A DNA stretch of 64,000 nt from Brevundimonas halotolerans. Its GTDB lineage: Bacteria > Pseudomonadota > Alphaproteobacteria > Caulobacterales > Caulobacteraceae. Made by a program: the position numbers and the translations under genes. Position 1 is the stretch's first letter. The number at the start of each line of letters is the position of its first letter. Where the stretch lies: NCBI RefSeq assembly GCF_003730275.1, contig NZ_QTTA01000010.1:465570-529569 (forward strand), written 5' to 3'. The notes beneath the pieces are model-generated. The model saw only the letters and a list, made by a program, of their open reading frames with translations. It did no database searches and had not been told where the DNA came from. Shown here piece after piece: positions 1 to 9,358 of the stretch.

Positions 1-144
1 GGTGCGGTCGGCGATGGCCACAGCCGGCATTCTGGCCTCGGCGGCCAGCTTGCCCAGCGCCGAGGCCTTGATCGCCCCTTCCAGCAAGGAATAGGCGGAA
101 CGGGCCCTCAGGTGGACGAAACTGTCGCCGAAAGCCTCTGTCAC
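1..144 (-). CDS. dnaE: DNA polymerase III alpha subunit, N-terminus (partial)
   Basis: Only the first 48 codons lie in the window; the gene continues beyond base 1. From the GTG at 144-142 the peptide contains [20 protein letters not shown] and then [10 protein letters not shown]. This is the opening of the PHP domain of the replicative polymerase alpha subunit DnaE. The enzyme performs bulk chromosome synthesis in the replisome. GTG is the start because the conserved FVHLR motif follows nine residues later and GGGAGA lies just upstream. The SidA-like microgene lies 110 bp upstream on the same strand, so SOS transcripts could read into dnaE. The truncation is caused by the window edge. Confidence 0.9.
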   Translation of the reverse strand, partial: MTEAFGDSFVHLRARSAYSLLEGAIKASALGKLAAEARMPAVAIADRT

Positions 145-254
145 CGACTGTCTCCCTGCCCTGCGGCCCGCACACGCAATGACTATGGAAGGATTCTGGC
201 CTCAGACACCCCGTCCGTTCCAATCCATCCCCAGCCGCGCGACGCGTCGGTGGA

Positions 255-344
255 TCAATAGGCTAGCAGGGCCGCCTGCCACGCCATCCAGACAAAACCG
301 CCGCACGACGCCAGCGACAACATTTCCCGAACCCAACGCGCCAT
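255..344 (-). CDS. sidA: SidA-like SOS-induced cell division inhibitor (29 aa)
   Basis: A 29-codon gene starts MARWVREMLS, continues with the hydrophobic stretch GGFVWMAWQAALLA and ends in Tyr and TGA. A good Shine-Dalgarno (GGAGG, eight bases before ATG) precedes it. The protein would be one short inner-membrane helix with a basic N-terminus. In Caulobacter crescentus SidA is a 29-residue membrane peptide, repressed by LexA, that blocks division through FtsW/FtsN; as I recall its locus is beside dnaE. Three things agree here: length, position next to dnaE, and two LexA boxes on the promoter. I cannot align it to the Caulobacter sequence, so the name rests on architecture and context. Gene callers usually miss an ORF this short. 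Confidence 0.78.
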   Translation of the reverse strand: MARWVREMLSLASCGGFVWMAWQAALLAY

Positions 345-363
345 GATCAGCCTCCGCGATTAT

Positions 364-404
364 GTTCCGTTTATGTTCTATGTTCTGTTTACGTTCCGTG
401 TCAA
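364..404 (-). promoter_or_regulatory. LexA-controlled promoter of sidA with two SOS boxes
   Basis: Read on the plus strand there are two perfect GTTC-N7-GTTC direct repeats, at 364-378 and 382-396, three bases apart. This is the alphaproteobacterial LexA box. On the minus strand a perfect TTGACA (-35, 399-404) is followed after 18 bases by TAGAAC (-10, 375-380). The boxes therefore cover the spacer and the -10 element. Transcription would start about 24 bases before the sidA ATG. The divergent msrA start is 47 bp away on the other side and might be partly affected. Confidence 0.85.
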
Positions 405-450
405 CAGCGGGGCTTGAAACCTTTCGTCGTCCGGCCTCGTATCCAGAGTC

Positions 451-1059
451 ATGACCCGTTTCCTGATCGCGCTTGCCGCCCTCATCGCCGCCTGCAGCCC
501 CGCCCCGCCCGCGCCCGCCGAGGCCCCGCCTCCGGGCAGCCAGATCGCCGTCTTTGCCGGCGGCTGTTTCTGGTCGGCGGAAAAGGCGTTCGAGAGCGTC
601 CGGGGCGTGTCGTCTGTAGTCTCCGGCTTTGCGGGCGGTACCGTCGCCAATCCGACCTATGCCCAGGTCGTTCGGGGCGGCACGGGCCACCGGGAAGCCA
701 TCCAGGTGACCTTCGACCCCAACGTCGTGAGCTACCGCGCGCTGGTCGACCGGTTCTGGCGGACCATCGACCCGACCGACCCCGGCGGCGCCTTCTGTGA
801 TCGCGGCCCCAGCTATGAGACCGCCGTCTTTGCCACCGCCGAGCAGCGCCCCGCCGCCAATGCCTCGCGCGCGGCAGCCGAGCGAGCCCTCGGCCAGAGC
901 TTCACCACGCCGGTGATTGCGGCCGCCCGCTTCTGGCCGGCCGGAAACGAACATCAGGACTACGCGCGTCGCAATCCGGGCCGCTACGAGGCCTATCGCA
1001 TCGGCTGTCGCCGCAGCCCGGCCCTGCGCCGGGTCTGGGGCGATGCCGCGGTCGAATAG
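451..1059 (+). CDS. msrA: peptide-methionine (S)-S-oxide reductase, lipoprotein form
   Basis: The 202-aa protein repairs methionine-S-sulfoxide in oxidised proteins. The catalytic GCFW motif is at residues 38-41, followed by the usual AEKAFESVRGV and SGFAGG segments, then HREAIQVTFDP and EHQDYARRNPGRYEAYRIGC, which carries a possible resolving Cys. Residues 1-15 (MTRFLIALAALIAAC) look like a lipoprotein signal with Cys15 as the lipidated residue. The enzyme is therefore probably anchored in the envelope and repairs periplasmic proteins. It is transcribed away from sidA and the LexA boxes. No msrB is adjacent. Confidence 0.93.
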   Translation: MTRFLIALAALIAACSPAPPAPAEAPPPGSQIAVFAGGCFWSAEKAFESVRGVSSVVSGFAGGTVANPTYAQVVRGGTGHREAIQVTFDPNVVSYRALVDRFWRTIDPTDPGGAFCDRGPSYETAVFATAEQRPAANASRAAAERALGQSFTTPVIAAARFWPAGNEHQDYARRNPGRYEAYRIGCRRSPALRRVWGDAAVE

Positions 1060-1063
1060 GACC

Positions 1064-1921
1064 TCAGCCGATCTTGACACCGGGCGGCTGCACGCTGTCC
1101 GCCGGGACGAAGAAGTCGGGCATCAGCGTTTTCGTCGGATCGACGCGATAGACGTCAAAGTCGCGCACGCCCTGCTCGTACAAGAAGCTGTCGTCGATCA
1201 GGAACCGGCCCGTATTCTCTCTCGCCGGCAGGCAGAACAGGGCATGGGCCGCATCGGCCAGAATCTCGGGCGTGCGGCAATGGGCCAGGCCCTCCTTACC
1301 CGTCAGGGCGAATTCGATGGCCGCAGTCGCTACCGCCGTGCGGGGCCACAGGGCATTAAAGGCAATGCCGTCGCCCTTGAATTCCTCGGCCATGCCCAGC
1401 ATCGCCAGGCTCATATTGTACTTGGCCATCGAATAGGCGACGTGCGAGCCGAACCAGTGGGGAGATAGATCCAGCGGCGGTGACAGAGCCAGCACATGCG
1501 GATTGGTCGCCTGTTTAAGGTGCGGAATACAGGCCTTGGAGACCAGAAAGGTGCCACGCCCGTTGACCTGATGCATCAGGTCATACCGCTTCATGTCGGT
1601 GGCGAGCGTGCCCGTCAGCTGGATGGCCGAGGCATTGTTGACGCAGATGTCGATCCCGCCGAACCGGGCGACGGCGGCCTCGACCGCGACCATCACCGAG
1701 TCCTCGCTGCGCACATCGACGACCAGTGGCAGGGCCTTGCCCCCTGCGGCCTCGATCTCCTCGGCGGCGGAATAGATGGTGCCGGGCAGGTGTTTGTGCG
1801 CCTCGGCGGTCTTGGCGGCGATCACGACATTGGCGCCGTCCCGGGCCGCGCGCAGGCCGATGGCCAGCCCGATCCCCCGACTGGCCCCCGTGATGAAGAG
1901 CGTTTTTCCGTTGAGCGACAT
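1064..1921 (-). CDS. SDR family oxidoreductase, HSDL2-like
   Basis: A 285-aa short-chain dehydrogenase. It has the NAD(P)-binding TGASRGIG motif near residue 12, the NNAS motif, and the active-site YSMAK. It resembles hydroxysteroid dehydrogenase-like 2 and bacterial relatives across its length, including the segments GTIYSAAEEIEAAGGKALP and GMAEEFKG and the ending PDFFVP. Eukaryotic HSDL2 also has an SCP2 domain, which is absent here. The substrate is unknown; a fatty or branched acyl derivative is plausible. I start at MSLNGKTLFITG rather than at an upstream in-frame codon because homologues begin there. The divergent neighbour is a dienoyl-CoA isomerase, so a shared lipid-catabolic role is possible. 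Confidence 0.85.
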   Translation of the reverse strand: MSLNGKTLFITGASRGIGLAIGLRAARDGANVVIAAKTAEAHKHLPGTIYSAAEEIEAAGGKALPLVVDVRSEDSVMVAVEAAVARFGGIDICVNNASAIQLTGTLATDMKRYDLMHQVNGRGTFLVSKACIPHLKQATNPHVLALSPPLDLSPHWFGSHVAYSMAKYNMSLAMLGMAEEFKGDGIAFNALWPRTAVATAAIEFALTGKEGLAHCRTPEILADAAHALFCLPARENTGRFLIDDSFLYEQGVRDFDVYRVDPTKTLMPDFFVPADSVQPPGVKIG

Positions 1922-1994
1922 CGCCGCGGTCCTCCAGTGCATTTCGATGGAAAACCGATAGCATGGGTTTACCACCAATCGCGATGGCGCCGAG

Positions 1995-2825
1995 ATGACC
2001 GAGACCCAACCCTTCCAGATCACCCGTGACGGAGCCGTCGCCCACCTGCGACTGTCACGGCCCGAAGTGTCCAATGCGCTGGACATGCGCTTCTGGACGG
2101 GGCTGGGGCCGGCCTTGAGGGGTCTGGACGCAGCAGGGGATGTGCGGGCGCTGGTCCTGTCGGGCGAGGGCCGGAATTTCTGCGCGGGAATGGACACCTC
2201 AGTCTTCACCGGCGGCGCTATCATGGGCACGGACACCGCCGCCGAGCGGCAGGCCTTCCATCAGGCGGCCCGCGAACTTCAGGACGCCCTGTCGATGCTG
2301 GAGCGAGTCCGCTTCCCGGTGATCGCTGCCGTGCAGGGCGCCTGCGTCGGGGCCGGGCTGGACATGATTGCCGCCTGCGACCTGCGGCTCGCTTCGGCCG
2401 ACGCGTACTTCCGCATCGAGGAGATCAACATCGGCATGATGGCGGATGTCGGCAGCCTGCAACGCCTGCCCCTGCTGCTGCCCGAAGGTGTGGTGCGAGA
2501 GCTTGCCTATCTGGGCACCAGTCTCATGGCCGACCGCGCCGAGCGTCTGGGCTTCGTCAATGCTGTGCTGCCGGACGCCGATACCCTACTGGCTGCCACC
2601 CTGGAGATGGCGCACGCCATCTCCGCCAAGGCGCCTCTGGCGATCTCGGGGTCGAAGGCCGCGATCACCTACGCCCGCGACCACACCGTCGCCGACGGCC
2701 TGGAATGGGCCGCCGTCATGCAGGGTTCCATCTGGAACACCGCCGACATCCTCGGCGCCATTCAGGCCCGCGCCACGAAGAGCACGCCGACGTTTGTGGA
2801 CCTGAAGCCCCTGCCCAAACCCTGA
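1995..2825 (+). CDS. crotonase family, delta3,5-delta2,4-dienoyl-CoA isomerase type
   Basis: A 276-aa crotonase-fold protein. The oxyanion-hole segments are NFCAGMD (61-67) and VQGACVGAGLD (113-123). The three acids typical of mammalian ECH1 are present with its exact spacing: Asp123, Glu143 and Asp151, the last in MADVGSLQRLP. In ECH1 these residues shuttle protons to convert 3,5-dienoyl-CoA to 2,4-dienoyl-CoA during oxidation of odd-position unsaturated fatty acids. That makes dienoyl-CoA isomerase more likely than plain enoyl-CoA hydratase. The gene is divergent from the HSDL2-like dehydrogenase and ends 5 bp before the lolD stop on the other strand. Confidence 0.85.
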   Translation: MTETQPFQITRDGAVAHLRLSRPEVSNALDMRFWTGLGPALRGLDAAGDVRALVLSGEGRNFCAGMDTSVFTGGAIMGTDTAAERQAFHQAARELQDALSMLERVRFPVIAAVQGACVGAGLDMIAACDLRLASADAYFRIEEINIGMMADVGSLQRLPLLLPEGVVRELAYLGTSLMADRAERLGFVNAVLPDADTLLAATLEMAHAISAKAPLAISGSKAAITYARDHTVADGLEWAAVMQGSIWNTADILGAIQARATKSTPTFVDLKPLPKP

Positions 2826-2829
2826 GCGC

Positions 2830-3540
2830 TCAGTAGGCCTGGCTCTCCGCCGGGCGTTCTTCCAGATGGCCGTCCTTGAGGGCAAAGACGCGGTCCATAT
2901 GGCCGGCCAGTTCCATGTTGTGGGTCGCGATCAGGGCCGCCACGCCGGACTTCTTGGCCAGATCGTGCAGGGCCTCGAACACGGTCTGGCTGGTCGCAGG
3001 ATCCAGATTGCCGGTCGGCTCATCGGCCAGCAGCAGGCGCGGCCGGTTGGCCAAGGCCCGGGCCACGGCCACCCGCTGACGCTCTCCGCCCGATAGCTGC
3101 GACGGCTGATGGGTCAGCCGGTCGGCGAGCCCCAGGGCGACCAGCAGTTCTTCAGCCCGCGCACGCGCCGCGCCGAGCGCGTGCCCCGCGATGCGGAGCG
3201 GCAGGGCCACATTATCCCGCGCGTCAAATTCCGGCAGCAGGTGGTGGAATTGATAGACAAATCCGATGCGCGCCAGACGGATATGAGTGCGAGCTCGCTC
3301 GGGCAGGCCACCGACGGCCTCTCCATCGATCCGGACCTCGCCCGAGGTCGGATGTTCCAGCAGACCCGCCGCATGCAGCAGGCTGGACTTGCCCGAGCCC
3401 GACGGCCCGATCAGACCAACGATTTCGCCGGGACGGACGTCCAGATTGACGCCGCGCAGCACCGTCAGCCCGCCGGCGGCGGTGTCATACGTCCGGGTCA
3501 GGTCGTGAACCGACAGCACGGCCGGGGCGAGACTATTCAT
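2830..3540 (-). CDS. lolD: lipoprotein-releasing ABC transporter ATPase LolD
   Basis: A 236-aa ABC ATPase. Walker A is GPSGSGKSS, the signature is LSGGERQRVAVARAL, Walker B is LLLADEPTGNLD, and the H-loop is ATHNME. The QFHHLLPEFDA segment is characteristic of LolD. Two subunits power extraction of mature lipoproteins from the inner membrane for transfer to LolA. The start overlaps the end of the permease gene by 8 bp, so the two are translated together. Confidence 0.93.
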   Translation of the reverse strand: MNSLAPAVLSVHDLTRTYDTAAGGLTVLRGVNLDVRPGEIVGLIGPSGSGKSSLLHAAGLLEHPTSGEVRIDGEAVGGLPERARTHIRLARIGFVYQFHHLLPEFDARDNVALPLRIAGHALGAARARAEELLVALGLADRLTHQPSQLSGGERQRVAVARALANRPRLLLADEPTGNLDPATSQTVFEALHDLAKKSGVAALIATHNMELAGHMDRVFALKDGHLEERPAESQAY

Positions 3541-4831
3541 AGCGAAGCGCCTCCACCGGATCGAGCTTGGCGGCCTGCCAGGACGGGATCAGCCCGGCGA
3601 CACAGCTCATGAAGAAGGACCACATCGCCACCCAGAACACGTCCATGGGGTCCACAAGGGCCGGCACGGCGTCCAGCATATAGACGTCGGCATTGAACAG
3701 CTCGACCTGGAAGACCCACTCCAGGAAATGCTGGATCGCCCCGATGTTCAGGCAGAACAGCAGGCCCAGCACCAGACCCGTGACCGTTCCGGCAATGCCG
3801 ATGGCCGCGCCGGAGATGAAGAATATCCGCAGCATGGAGAACTGGCTGGCCCCCACGGTCCGCAGGATGGCGATGTCGCGGGTCTTGTTCTTCACCAGCA
3901 TGACGATGCCGGAAATGATGTTGAGCGCGGCGATCGCGACGACCAGTCCCAGGATGATGCTCATGGCCACGCGCTCGACCTTCAACGCGCCCCAGAAGGC
4001 CGCCAGACGGTCGCGCCAGTCGCTGACCAGATTGCCGTCACCGACTGCCGTTCGGACTGGCTCTCTCAGCGTCTCGACCCGGTCGGGTTCAGCGGTCTTC
4101 ATCTCGATGATGTCCCACAGGCCTTCCTTGCCGAAGAACAGTTGCGCCTGTTCCAATGGCATGAAGACGAAGGCCCGGTCGTAGTCCGCCGTGCCCGAGC
4201 TGAAGATGCCGCCGACCACATAGGTCTTGGACAGCCCCCCTAGATTGCCGAAGGCGCTGTCGGCCCCGGTCGGGGAATAGAGGGTGATGGGCGAGCCGAC
4301 TCCGATGCCCAGTTCCTCGGACAGGGACTTGCCGATCAGCACATAGTCACCGCCGTAGTCGCCCTTGCCGAACATGTCGCGCGCGGTCTGTGACAGGCTG
4401 TCATAGACATAGGTCATCGAGGTCAGGTCTTCTGGCCGGATGCCGCGAACGAGACCGCCAGTGGCACGTCCCGAGGCCTGGAACATGGCCGGAGACTCGA
4501 CCAGCGGTGTCACACTGATCACGCCGGGGATCTCGCGCAGGCGCTCAAGCGCGAGATCGCGTTCCGGGTTACTCAGCACCTGCCCCTGGACATACATATG
4601 GCCGTTGAACGACAGCATACGGCTGAGCAGCTCGGCGCGGAATCCGGCCATGATGCTCATCACCACGATCAAAGCCATGACCGCCAAGGCCACCGCGACG
4701 TAGGAGATGATGGCGATAAGGGCGATGCCGCCCTCCTTGCGCTTGGCCCGCAGGTAGCGCAGCGCCAGTCCGATCTCCCAAACGGAGAACGGCCCTGCCG
4801 GCTTCAGTGTCTTGCCTGTGGTGTCGGTCAT
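3533..4831 (-). CDS. lolC: lipoprotein-releasing system permease LolC/LolE
   Basis: A 432-aa inner-membrane permease. One N-terminal transmembrane helix (about 35-60) leads into a large periplasmic domain, followed by three helices in the last 150 residues, the FtsX/LolCE layout. The N-terminus [22 protein letters not shown] is typical of the family. Only one permease is present, so the complex is probably a LolF-like homodimer with LolD; I use lolC as the conventional label. The start overlaps the proS stop by 4 bp (ATGA), placing lolCD at the tail of the proS transcript. Confidence 0.9.
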   Translation of the reverse strand: MTDTTGKTLKPAGPFSVWEIGLALRYLRAKRKEGGIALIAIISYVAVALAVMALIVVMSIMAGFRAELLSRMLSFNGHMYVQGQVLSNPERDLALERLREIPGVISVTPLVESPAMFQASGRATGGLVRGIRPEDLTSMTYVYDSLSQTARDMFGKGDYGGDYVLIGKSLSEELGIGVGSPITLYSPTGADSAFGNLGGLSKTYVVGGIFSSGTADYDRAFVFMPLEQAQLFFGKEGLWDIIEMKTAEPDRVETLREPVRTAVGDGNLVSDWRDRLAAFWGALKVERVAMSIILGLVVAIAALNIISGIVMLVKNKTRDIAILRTVGASQFSMLRIFFISGAAIGIAGTVTGLVLGLLFCLNIGAIQHFLEWVFQVELFNADVYMLDAVPALVDPMDVFWVAMWSFFMSCVAGLIPSWQAAKLDPVEALRYE

Positions 4832-6150
4832 GCGGTCAGCCGGGCGATGGCCTCGTCCAGAGGCACACTCAGCTTATCGCCCGTCGCGCGGCGCTTCAGC
4901 TCAACGACGCCCTCGGCCACCCCCTTGGGGCCGATGGTCAGCTGCCACGGAATGCCGATCAGGTCAGCGGTTGCGAACTTGCCGCCCGGGCGCTCGTCGG
5001 TGTCGTCGTAGAGCACCTCCTTGCCGAGCGCTTCCAGCCGGTTCACGGCATCTTCGCACGCATTGCAGACACCCTCGTCGCTGGCCCGCAGGTTGATCAC
5101 CACGACATCGAACGGCGCCACAGCATCGGGCCAGATGATGCCGGAGGCGTCATGGCTGGCCTCGATAATGGCGCCCAGCAGGCGCGACACGCCCACGCCA
5201 TAGCTGCCCATGTGAACGTCTGCGTCTCGCCCGTCAGGCCCCTGGACACGGGCCTTCATCGGTGTTGAATATTTGGTGCCGAAGTAGAAGATGTGTCCGA
5301 CCTCAATGCCGCGCGCGGTCAGGCGGTCGCCCTCGTCGGTCTCGGCCTCGAAGCGCGCAGCCTCGTGCATCTCCTCGGTCGCGGCATACAGGGCGATCCG
5401 CTCGTCGACGATGGACTGCAGGTCGTTCCAGTCGACGTCCCCGCCCGGCGCCGGCATCTCGACCAGCTTGCGGTCGCAGAACACCTGGCTTTCGCCGGTA
5501 TCCGCCAGAACGATGAACTCGTGACTGAGGTCACCGCCGATCGGGCCGGTGTCGGCGCGCATGGGCACGGCCTTCAGCCCCATGCGGGCAAAGGTGTTCA
5601 GATAGGCCACGAACATGCGGTTATAGGCCTTGCGGGCCGAGGCCTCGTCCAGATCGAAGGAATAGGCGTCCTTCATCAGGAATTCGCGACCGCGCATCAC
5701 ACCGAACCGGGGACGGCGCTCGTCGCGGAACTTCCACTGGATGTGAAACAGGTTCAGCGGCAGGGATTTGTAGCTCTTCACATAGGCCCGGAAGATGTCG
5801 GTGATCATCTCCTCATTGGTGGGACCGTACAGCAGCTCGCGCTCGTGACGGTCCTTGATGCGCAGCATCTCGGGGCCATAGGCGTCATAGCGACCGGACT
5901 CGCGCCACAGGTCGGCCAGCTGCAGCGTCGGCATCAGAAGTTCGACCGACCCTGCCCGCTCCTGTTCCTCGCGCACGATCTGCTCGATCCGGCGCAGCAC
6001 ACGCAGCCCCAGCGGCAGCCAGGCATAGATGCCCGCCGCTTCCTGACGGATCAGACCCGCCCTCAGCATCAGCTGATGCGAGACGATCTGGGCGTCGGCG
6101 GGCGCCTCTTTCAGTGTGGGCAGGAAATAGCGCGACAGGCGCATGGGCAC
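4828..6150 (-). CDS. proS: prolyl-tRNA synthetase, short alphaproteobacterial form
   Basis: A 440-aa class II synthetase that charges tRNA-Pro. It begins [20 protein letters not shown] and carries the [10 protein letters not shown] segment, the motif 2 region [25 protein letters not shown] and motif 3 in [13 protein letters not shown]. The anticodon-binding domain fills the last 90 residues. At about 440 residues it lacks the roughly 180-residue INS editing domain of the E. coli enzyme, as expected in Alphaproteobacteria, so Ala-tRNA-Pro editing must come from a separate protein. A 79-bp gap separates it from the upstream DUF1467 gene. Confidence 0.95.
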   Translation of the reverse strand: MPMRLSRYFLPTLKEAPADAQIVSHQLMLRAGLIRQEAAGIYAWLPLGLRVLRRIEQIVREEQERAGSVELLMPTLQLADLWRESGRYDAYGPEMLRIKDRHERELLYGPTNEEMITDIFRAYVKSYKSLPLNLFHIQWKFRDERRPRFGVMRGREFLMKDAYSFDLDEASARKAYNRMFVAYLNTFARMGLKAVPMRADTGPIGGDLSHEFIVLADTGESQVFCDRKLVEMPAPGGDVDWNDLQSIVDERIALYAATEEMHEAARFEAETDEGDRLTARGIEVGHIFYFGTKYSTPMKARVQGPDGRDADVHMGSYGVGVSRLLGAIIEASHDASGIIWPDAVAPFDVVVINLRASDEGVCNACEDAVNRLEALGKEVLYDDTDERPGGKFATADLIGIPWQLTIGPKGVAEGVVELKRRATGDKLSVPLDEAIARLTA

Positions 6151-6229
6151 ATCCGGAATGAAGCAGCAGGGTCTCGCTGTGCTTTAGCCGGGACGTTGGC
6201 CCAAAAGCTAGACCAGTCTGTGGCCAAGC

Positions 6230-6487
6230 TTAGGTGCCGCTGACTTCCGGGATCGGAACCAACCCCAGAAAGATGACCGCCATGATCACCGCCCACAGAA
6301 TGGCGCCGACCCAGGTGGTGGTGATGAACTTCTTCTTCAGGTCCGGTTTGTCCGGTGCGCCCCACTGTGCCCCGTCGGTCGGGGGAGCCTGATCCTGCTG
6401 GTTCATGCCCAGCGGCAGGATGGTGAACAGCGCCACCCACCAACAGATGACATAGATGGCAAACATGGTGATCGGACCGATCGGCAT
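6230..6487 (-). CDS. DUF1467 family small membrane protein
   Basis: An 85-aa protein with two transmembrane segments (about 4-26 and 57-79) and a polar linker containing GAQWGAPDKPDLKKKF. It matches the DUF1467 family, common in Alphaproteobacteria near proS and mce and of unknown function. Its start shares one base with the mce stop (TGATG), so it is translationally coupled. I would not assign a role beyond inner-membrane location. Confidence 0.75.
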   Translation of the reverse strand: MPIGPITMFAIYVICWWVALFTILPLGMNQQDQAPPTDGAQWGAPDKPDLKKKFITTTWVGAILWAVIMAVIFLGLVPIPEVSGT

Positions 6488-6912
6488 CAGTGTGCTCCGT
6501 CTTTGGGCGTTTCCATCAGTTCGACCAGCACCCCGCCCATGTCCTTGGGATGGACGAACAGGATGGGCGTACCATGCGCCCCGATGCGCGGTTCGCCAGT
6601 CCCCAGAATTGTCGCACCCTTCGCCCGGAGGGCATCACGCGCGGCCAGGATGTCCTCGACCTCGAAACAGACGTGGTGCTGCCCGCCCTTCGGGTTCTTG
6701 GCAAGAAACCCATGGATGGGGCTGTCGTCGCCCAGCGGCTCGATCAATTCGATCTGACTGTTGGGCAGGTCGATGAAACAGACCCGCACGCCCTGCGCCG
6801 GTAGATCGAACGGTGCATGCGCCTTCGTCGCGCCCAGCAGGTCGCGGTACATCGCCACACTGGCGTCAATCGATGGCGTGGCGACTCCCACGTGATTCAG
6901 ACGACCGATCAT
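6487..6912 (-). CDS. mce: methylmalonyl-CoA epimerase
   Basis: A 141-aa VOC-fold protein that interconverts (S)- and (R)-methylmalonyl-CoA, linking propionyl-CoA carboxylase to methylmalonyl-CoA mutase. Family features are NHVGVATPSID at the start, the central IELIEPLGDDSPIHGFLAKN, HHVCFEVEDI, and the terminal GVLVELME with its metal-binding Glu. The length fits the family. It shares one base with the rnj stop (TGATG) and with the DUF1467 start. Confidence 0.92.
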   Translation of the reverse strand: MIGRLNHVGVATPSIDASVAMYRDLLGATKAHAPFDLPAQGVRVCFIDLPNSQIELIEPLGDDSPIHGFLAKNPKGGQHHVCFEVEDILAARDALRAKGATILGTGEPRIGAHGTPILFVHPKDMGGVLVELMETPKDGAH

Positions 6913-8585
6913 CAGACCCTCAGCACGATGGTTTCTACGATGGGCCGACGGTCCCAGATGCCCTGGCTGGCCTTCTTCAGCGTACGGGCGACAGCCTGTT
7001 CGATGACCATTTCGTCCTCCAGCGCCTCGCCCTTCAGCTTGCGGACGGCATCCTCGGCTCGCTCGGCCAGTTCGTCCAGAAGATCACCCAGCGGCTGATC
7101 TTCATCGCCCGGCAGGCCGATACCCCGCACATCGATGCTGGAGGCCAGCTTGCCCTTACGATCCAGCGCAAAGCTGACCAGGATCAGACCGTTTGAGGCC
7201 GCGTGGCGACGCTCGCGCAGGGCCTCGCCCATCTCCTCGACCAGCATGCCGCCGTCGACGAACAGCCGGCCCGAGGGCACTTCGTCAATGATGGCCGCCG
7301 GACCAGGAGCCAGCCGCACCATGTCGCCGTTTCGCGGCGTCACGGTCTCGGGCACCTGCATCTCCTTGGCCAGCAGGGCGTGCTCGGCGATGTGGCGGCG
7401 CATGCCGTGGGTCGGTATGGCGATCTGCGGGCGCGCCCACTGGTACATCTGGCGCAGTTCGTCGCGGCACGGGTGGCCCGAGACATGAATGCCCGGGTGA
7501 TCCCGGTCGGTGTAGATGCGCACGCCGCGCTCCGACAGGGCGTCCTGCAGCCGGCCGATGGCCAGCTCATTACCGGGGATCATGCGCGACGAGAAGATGC
7601 AGTGATCGCCCTTGCCCAGCTTGATGAAGGGGTGATTGCCCTCGGCCACGCGCGACAGGGCGGCGCGCGACTCCCCCTGGCTGCCGGTGCAAAGGTACAG
7701 CAACTGATCAGCGGGCCAGCGCCGGGCCTCTTCCTCGCTCAGGAAGGGCTTGATGTCCGACAGCATGCCGACCGATTTGGCCGCCGCCGTGATCCGGTGC
7801 ATCGACCGCCCGGCCAGCGCCACGCGGCGACCTGCGGCCTCGGCGGCGCGCACCACGCTGTCCAGACGGGCGACGTTCGAAGCGAAGCACCCGACCGCGA
7901 TCCGGCCTGACAGGCTGCCGATCAGCTCGGCCAGGGCATCACGCACCTCGCCCTCAGACCCCGCCGTACCCTCGACGAACACATTGGTGGAGTCGCACAC
8001 CATGGCGAGGATGCCCTCGTCGCCGAGGCGGCGGATCGTGTCGATGTCGGTGCGTTCGCCGACAACCGGGTCATTATCGATCTTCCAGTCGCCGGTGTGC
8101 AGCACCAGCCCCAGCGGGGTGGTGATGGCCAGACCATTCGGCTCGGCCGTCGAATGGGTGATGGTCACCATCTCGATGTGGAACGGGTCCAGATTGATGG
8201 TCCCGCCCAGCGGCACCTCATGGATCTTCACCCGGTCGCCGAGGCCCGCATCGCGCAGCTTTTCCCGGATCAGATAGGCGGTGAACGGGGTGGCATAGAG
8301 CGGCGCCTTCAGACGTGGCCACAACCAGCCCAGCGCGCCGATGTGGTCCTCGTGCGCATGGGTCAGCACGATGCCGAGGATGTTTTCGCCCTCGAGGAAT
8401 GTCGGATCCGGCACGATCACATCGACGCCCGGCGTGGTGTGGTCGCCGAAGGTCACGCCCACATCGACCAGGATCCATTTGCGGTCATTCGCCGGGCCAA
8501 AGCCGTAGGCGTTCAGATTCATGCCGATCTCGTTCGACCCGCCCAGCGGCAGGAAGACCAGTTCGTCGGTTTTGGATTTACTCAT
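6912..8585 (-). CDS. rnj: ribonuclease J
   Basis: A 557-aa metallo-beta-lactamase/beta-CASP RNase. The zinc motif [11 protein letters not shown] is near residues 76-86, with a second histidine cluster in [24 protein letters not shown] in the beta-CASP domain and [11 protein letters not shown] further on. RNase J has 5'-to-3' exonuclease and endonuclease activity in mRNA decay and rRNA maturation; in Alphaproteobacteria it often coexists with RNase E. Its start overlaps the coaX stop by 4 bp (ATGA). Confidence 0.94.
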   Translation of the reverse strand: MSKSKTDELVFLPLGGSNEIGMNLNAYGFGPANDRKWILVDVGVTFGDHTTPGVDVIVPDPTFLEGENILGIVLTHAHEDHIGALGWLWPRLKAPLYATPFTAYLIREKLRDAGLGDRVKIHEVPLGGTINLDPFHIEMVTITHSTAEPNGLAITTPLGLVLHTGDWKIDNDPVVGERTDIDTIRRLGDEGILAMVCDSTNVFVEGTAGSEGEVRDALAELIGSLSGRIAVGCFASNVARLDSVVRAAEAAGRRVALAGRSMHRITAAAKSVGMLSDIKPFLSEEEARRWPADQLLYLCTGSQGESRAALSRVAEGNHPFIKLGKGDHCIFSSRMIPGNELAIGRLQDALSERGVRIYTDRDHPGIHVSGHPCRDELRQMYQWARPQIAIPTHGMRRHIAEHALLAKEMQVPETVTPRNGDMVRLAPGPAAIIDEVPSGRLFVDGGMLVEEMGEALRERRHAASNGLILVSFALDRKGKLASSIDVRGIGLPGDEDQPLGDLLDELAERAEDAVRKLKGEALEDEMVIEQAVARTLKKASQGIWDRRPIVETIVLRV

Positions 8586-9358
8586 GCCGTCTTTCCGGAG
8601 TTGCGACGCCAGACGTCCAGCAGGCCGCGAAGGGTAAGGTCAGGATCGAAATGGTCGATGTGGTCGGTGGCGCCCTCGAACAGGGAGGCCACGCCCCCGG
8701 TGCCGATGACCGTCATGGGCTTGCCCCACTCGGCCTTGATGCGCTCGACCAGCCCCTCGATCAGCGAGATATAGCCCCAGAACACACCCGCCTGCATATT
8801 GGTCACCGTGTCCTTGCCGATCACGCGATCCGGCCTCTGGATGGCGATGCGCGGCAGCATGGCGGCCGCCTCGTGCAGGGCCTGAAGGGACAGGTTGATG
8901 CCGGGTGCGATCACCCCGCCCTCGAAGGCGCCGTCGGCGGCGATCACGTCAAAGGTCGTGGCGGTTCCGGAATCGATGACGATCAGATCGCCGGGGTATT
9001 TCAGGTGCGCGCCGATGGCGTTGACCAACCGGTCGGCCCCGGCCTCCGACGGCTTTTCGATCCGCGCTTCCATGCCCAGATCGACATTCTGGCCAATGAC
9101 CATGGGCTCGACATCCAGATAGCGCCGCGACAGGTTCCTCAGATTGAAGATCGACTGCGGCACGACACTGGAGATGATGCAGCCATCCAGCGCCTTCAGG
9201 TCCAGCCCGCGCATCGACAGCAGCTGTGTCAGCCAGACGGCGTATTCGTCGGCCGTGCGGCTGGCGGCGGTGGCCGTGCGCCATTGGGCGATCCAATGCT
9301 CGCCGTCATGTACGGCGAACAGCGTATTGGTGTTGCCCTGTTCGATCGCCAGCAGCAT
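8582..9358 (-). CDS. coaX: type III pantothenate kinase
   Basis: A 258-aa ASKHA-fold kinase that phosphorylates pantothenate, the first step of coenzyme A synthesis. The phosphate motif reads EQGNTNT at residues 6-12 instead of the usual Dx[15 protein letters not shown] and [14 protein letters not shown] are the pantothenate and catalytic segments, and [11 protein letters not shown] also matches. Glu in place of the first Asp is, as I recall, normal in related Alphaproteobacteria, so the protein is probably active. It shares one base with the birA stop (TGATG). Confidence 0.92.
   Translation of the reverse strand: MLLAIEQGNTNTLFAVHDGEHWIAQWRTATAASRTADEYAVWLTQLLSMRGLDLKALDGCIISSVVPQSIFNLRNLSRRYLDVEPMVIGQNVDLGMEARIEKPSEAGADRLVNAIGAHLKYPGDLIVIDSGTATTFDVIAADGAFEGGVIAPGINLSLQALHEAAAMLPRIAIQRPDRVIGKDTVTNMQAGVFWGYISLIEGLVERIKAEWGKPMTVIGTGGVASLFEGATDHIDHFDPDLTLRGLLDVWRRNSGKTA

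Noticed and set aside
1922..2236. N-terminal extension of the HSDL2-like dehydrogenase
   Set aside because: It would overlap the divergent isomerase gene, and family members begin at the chosen methionine.
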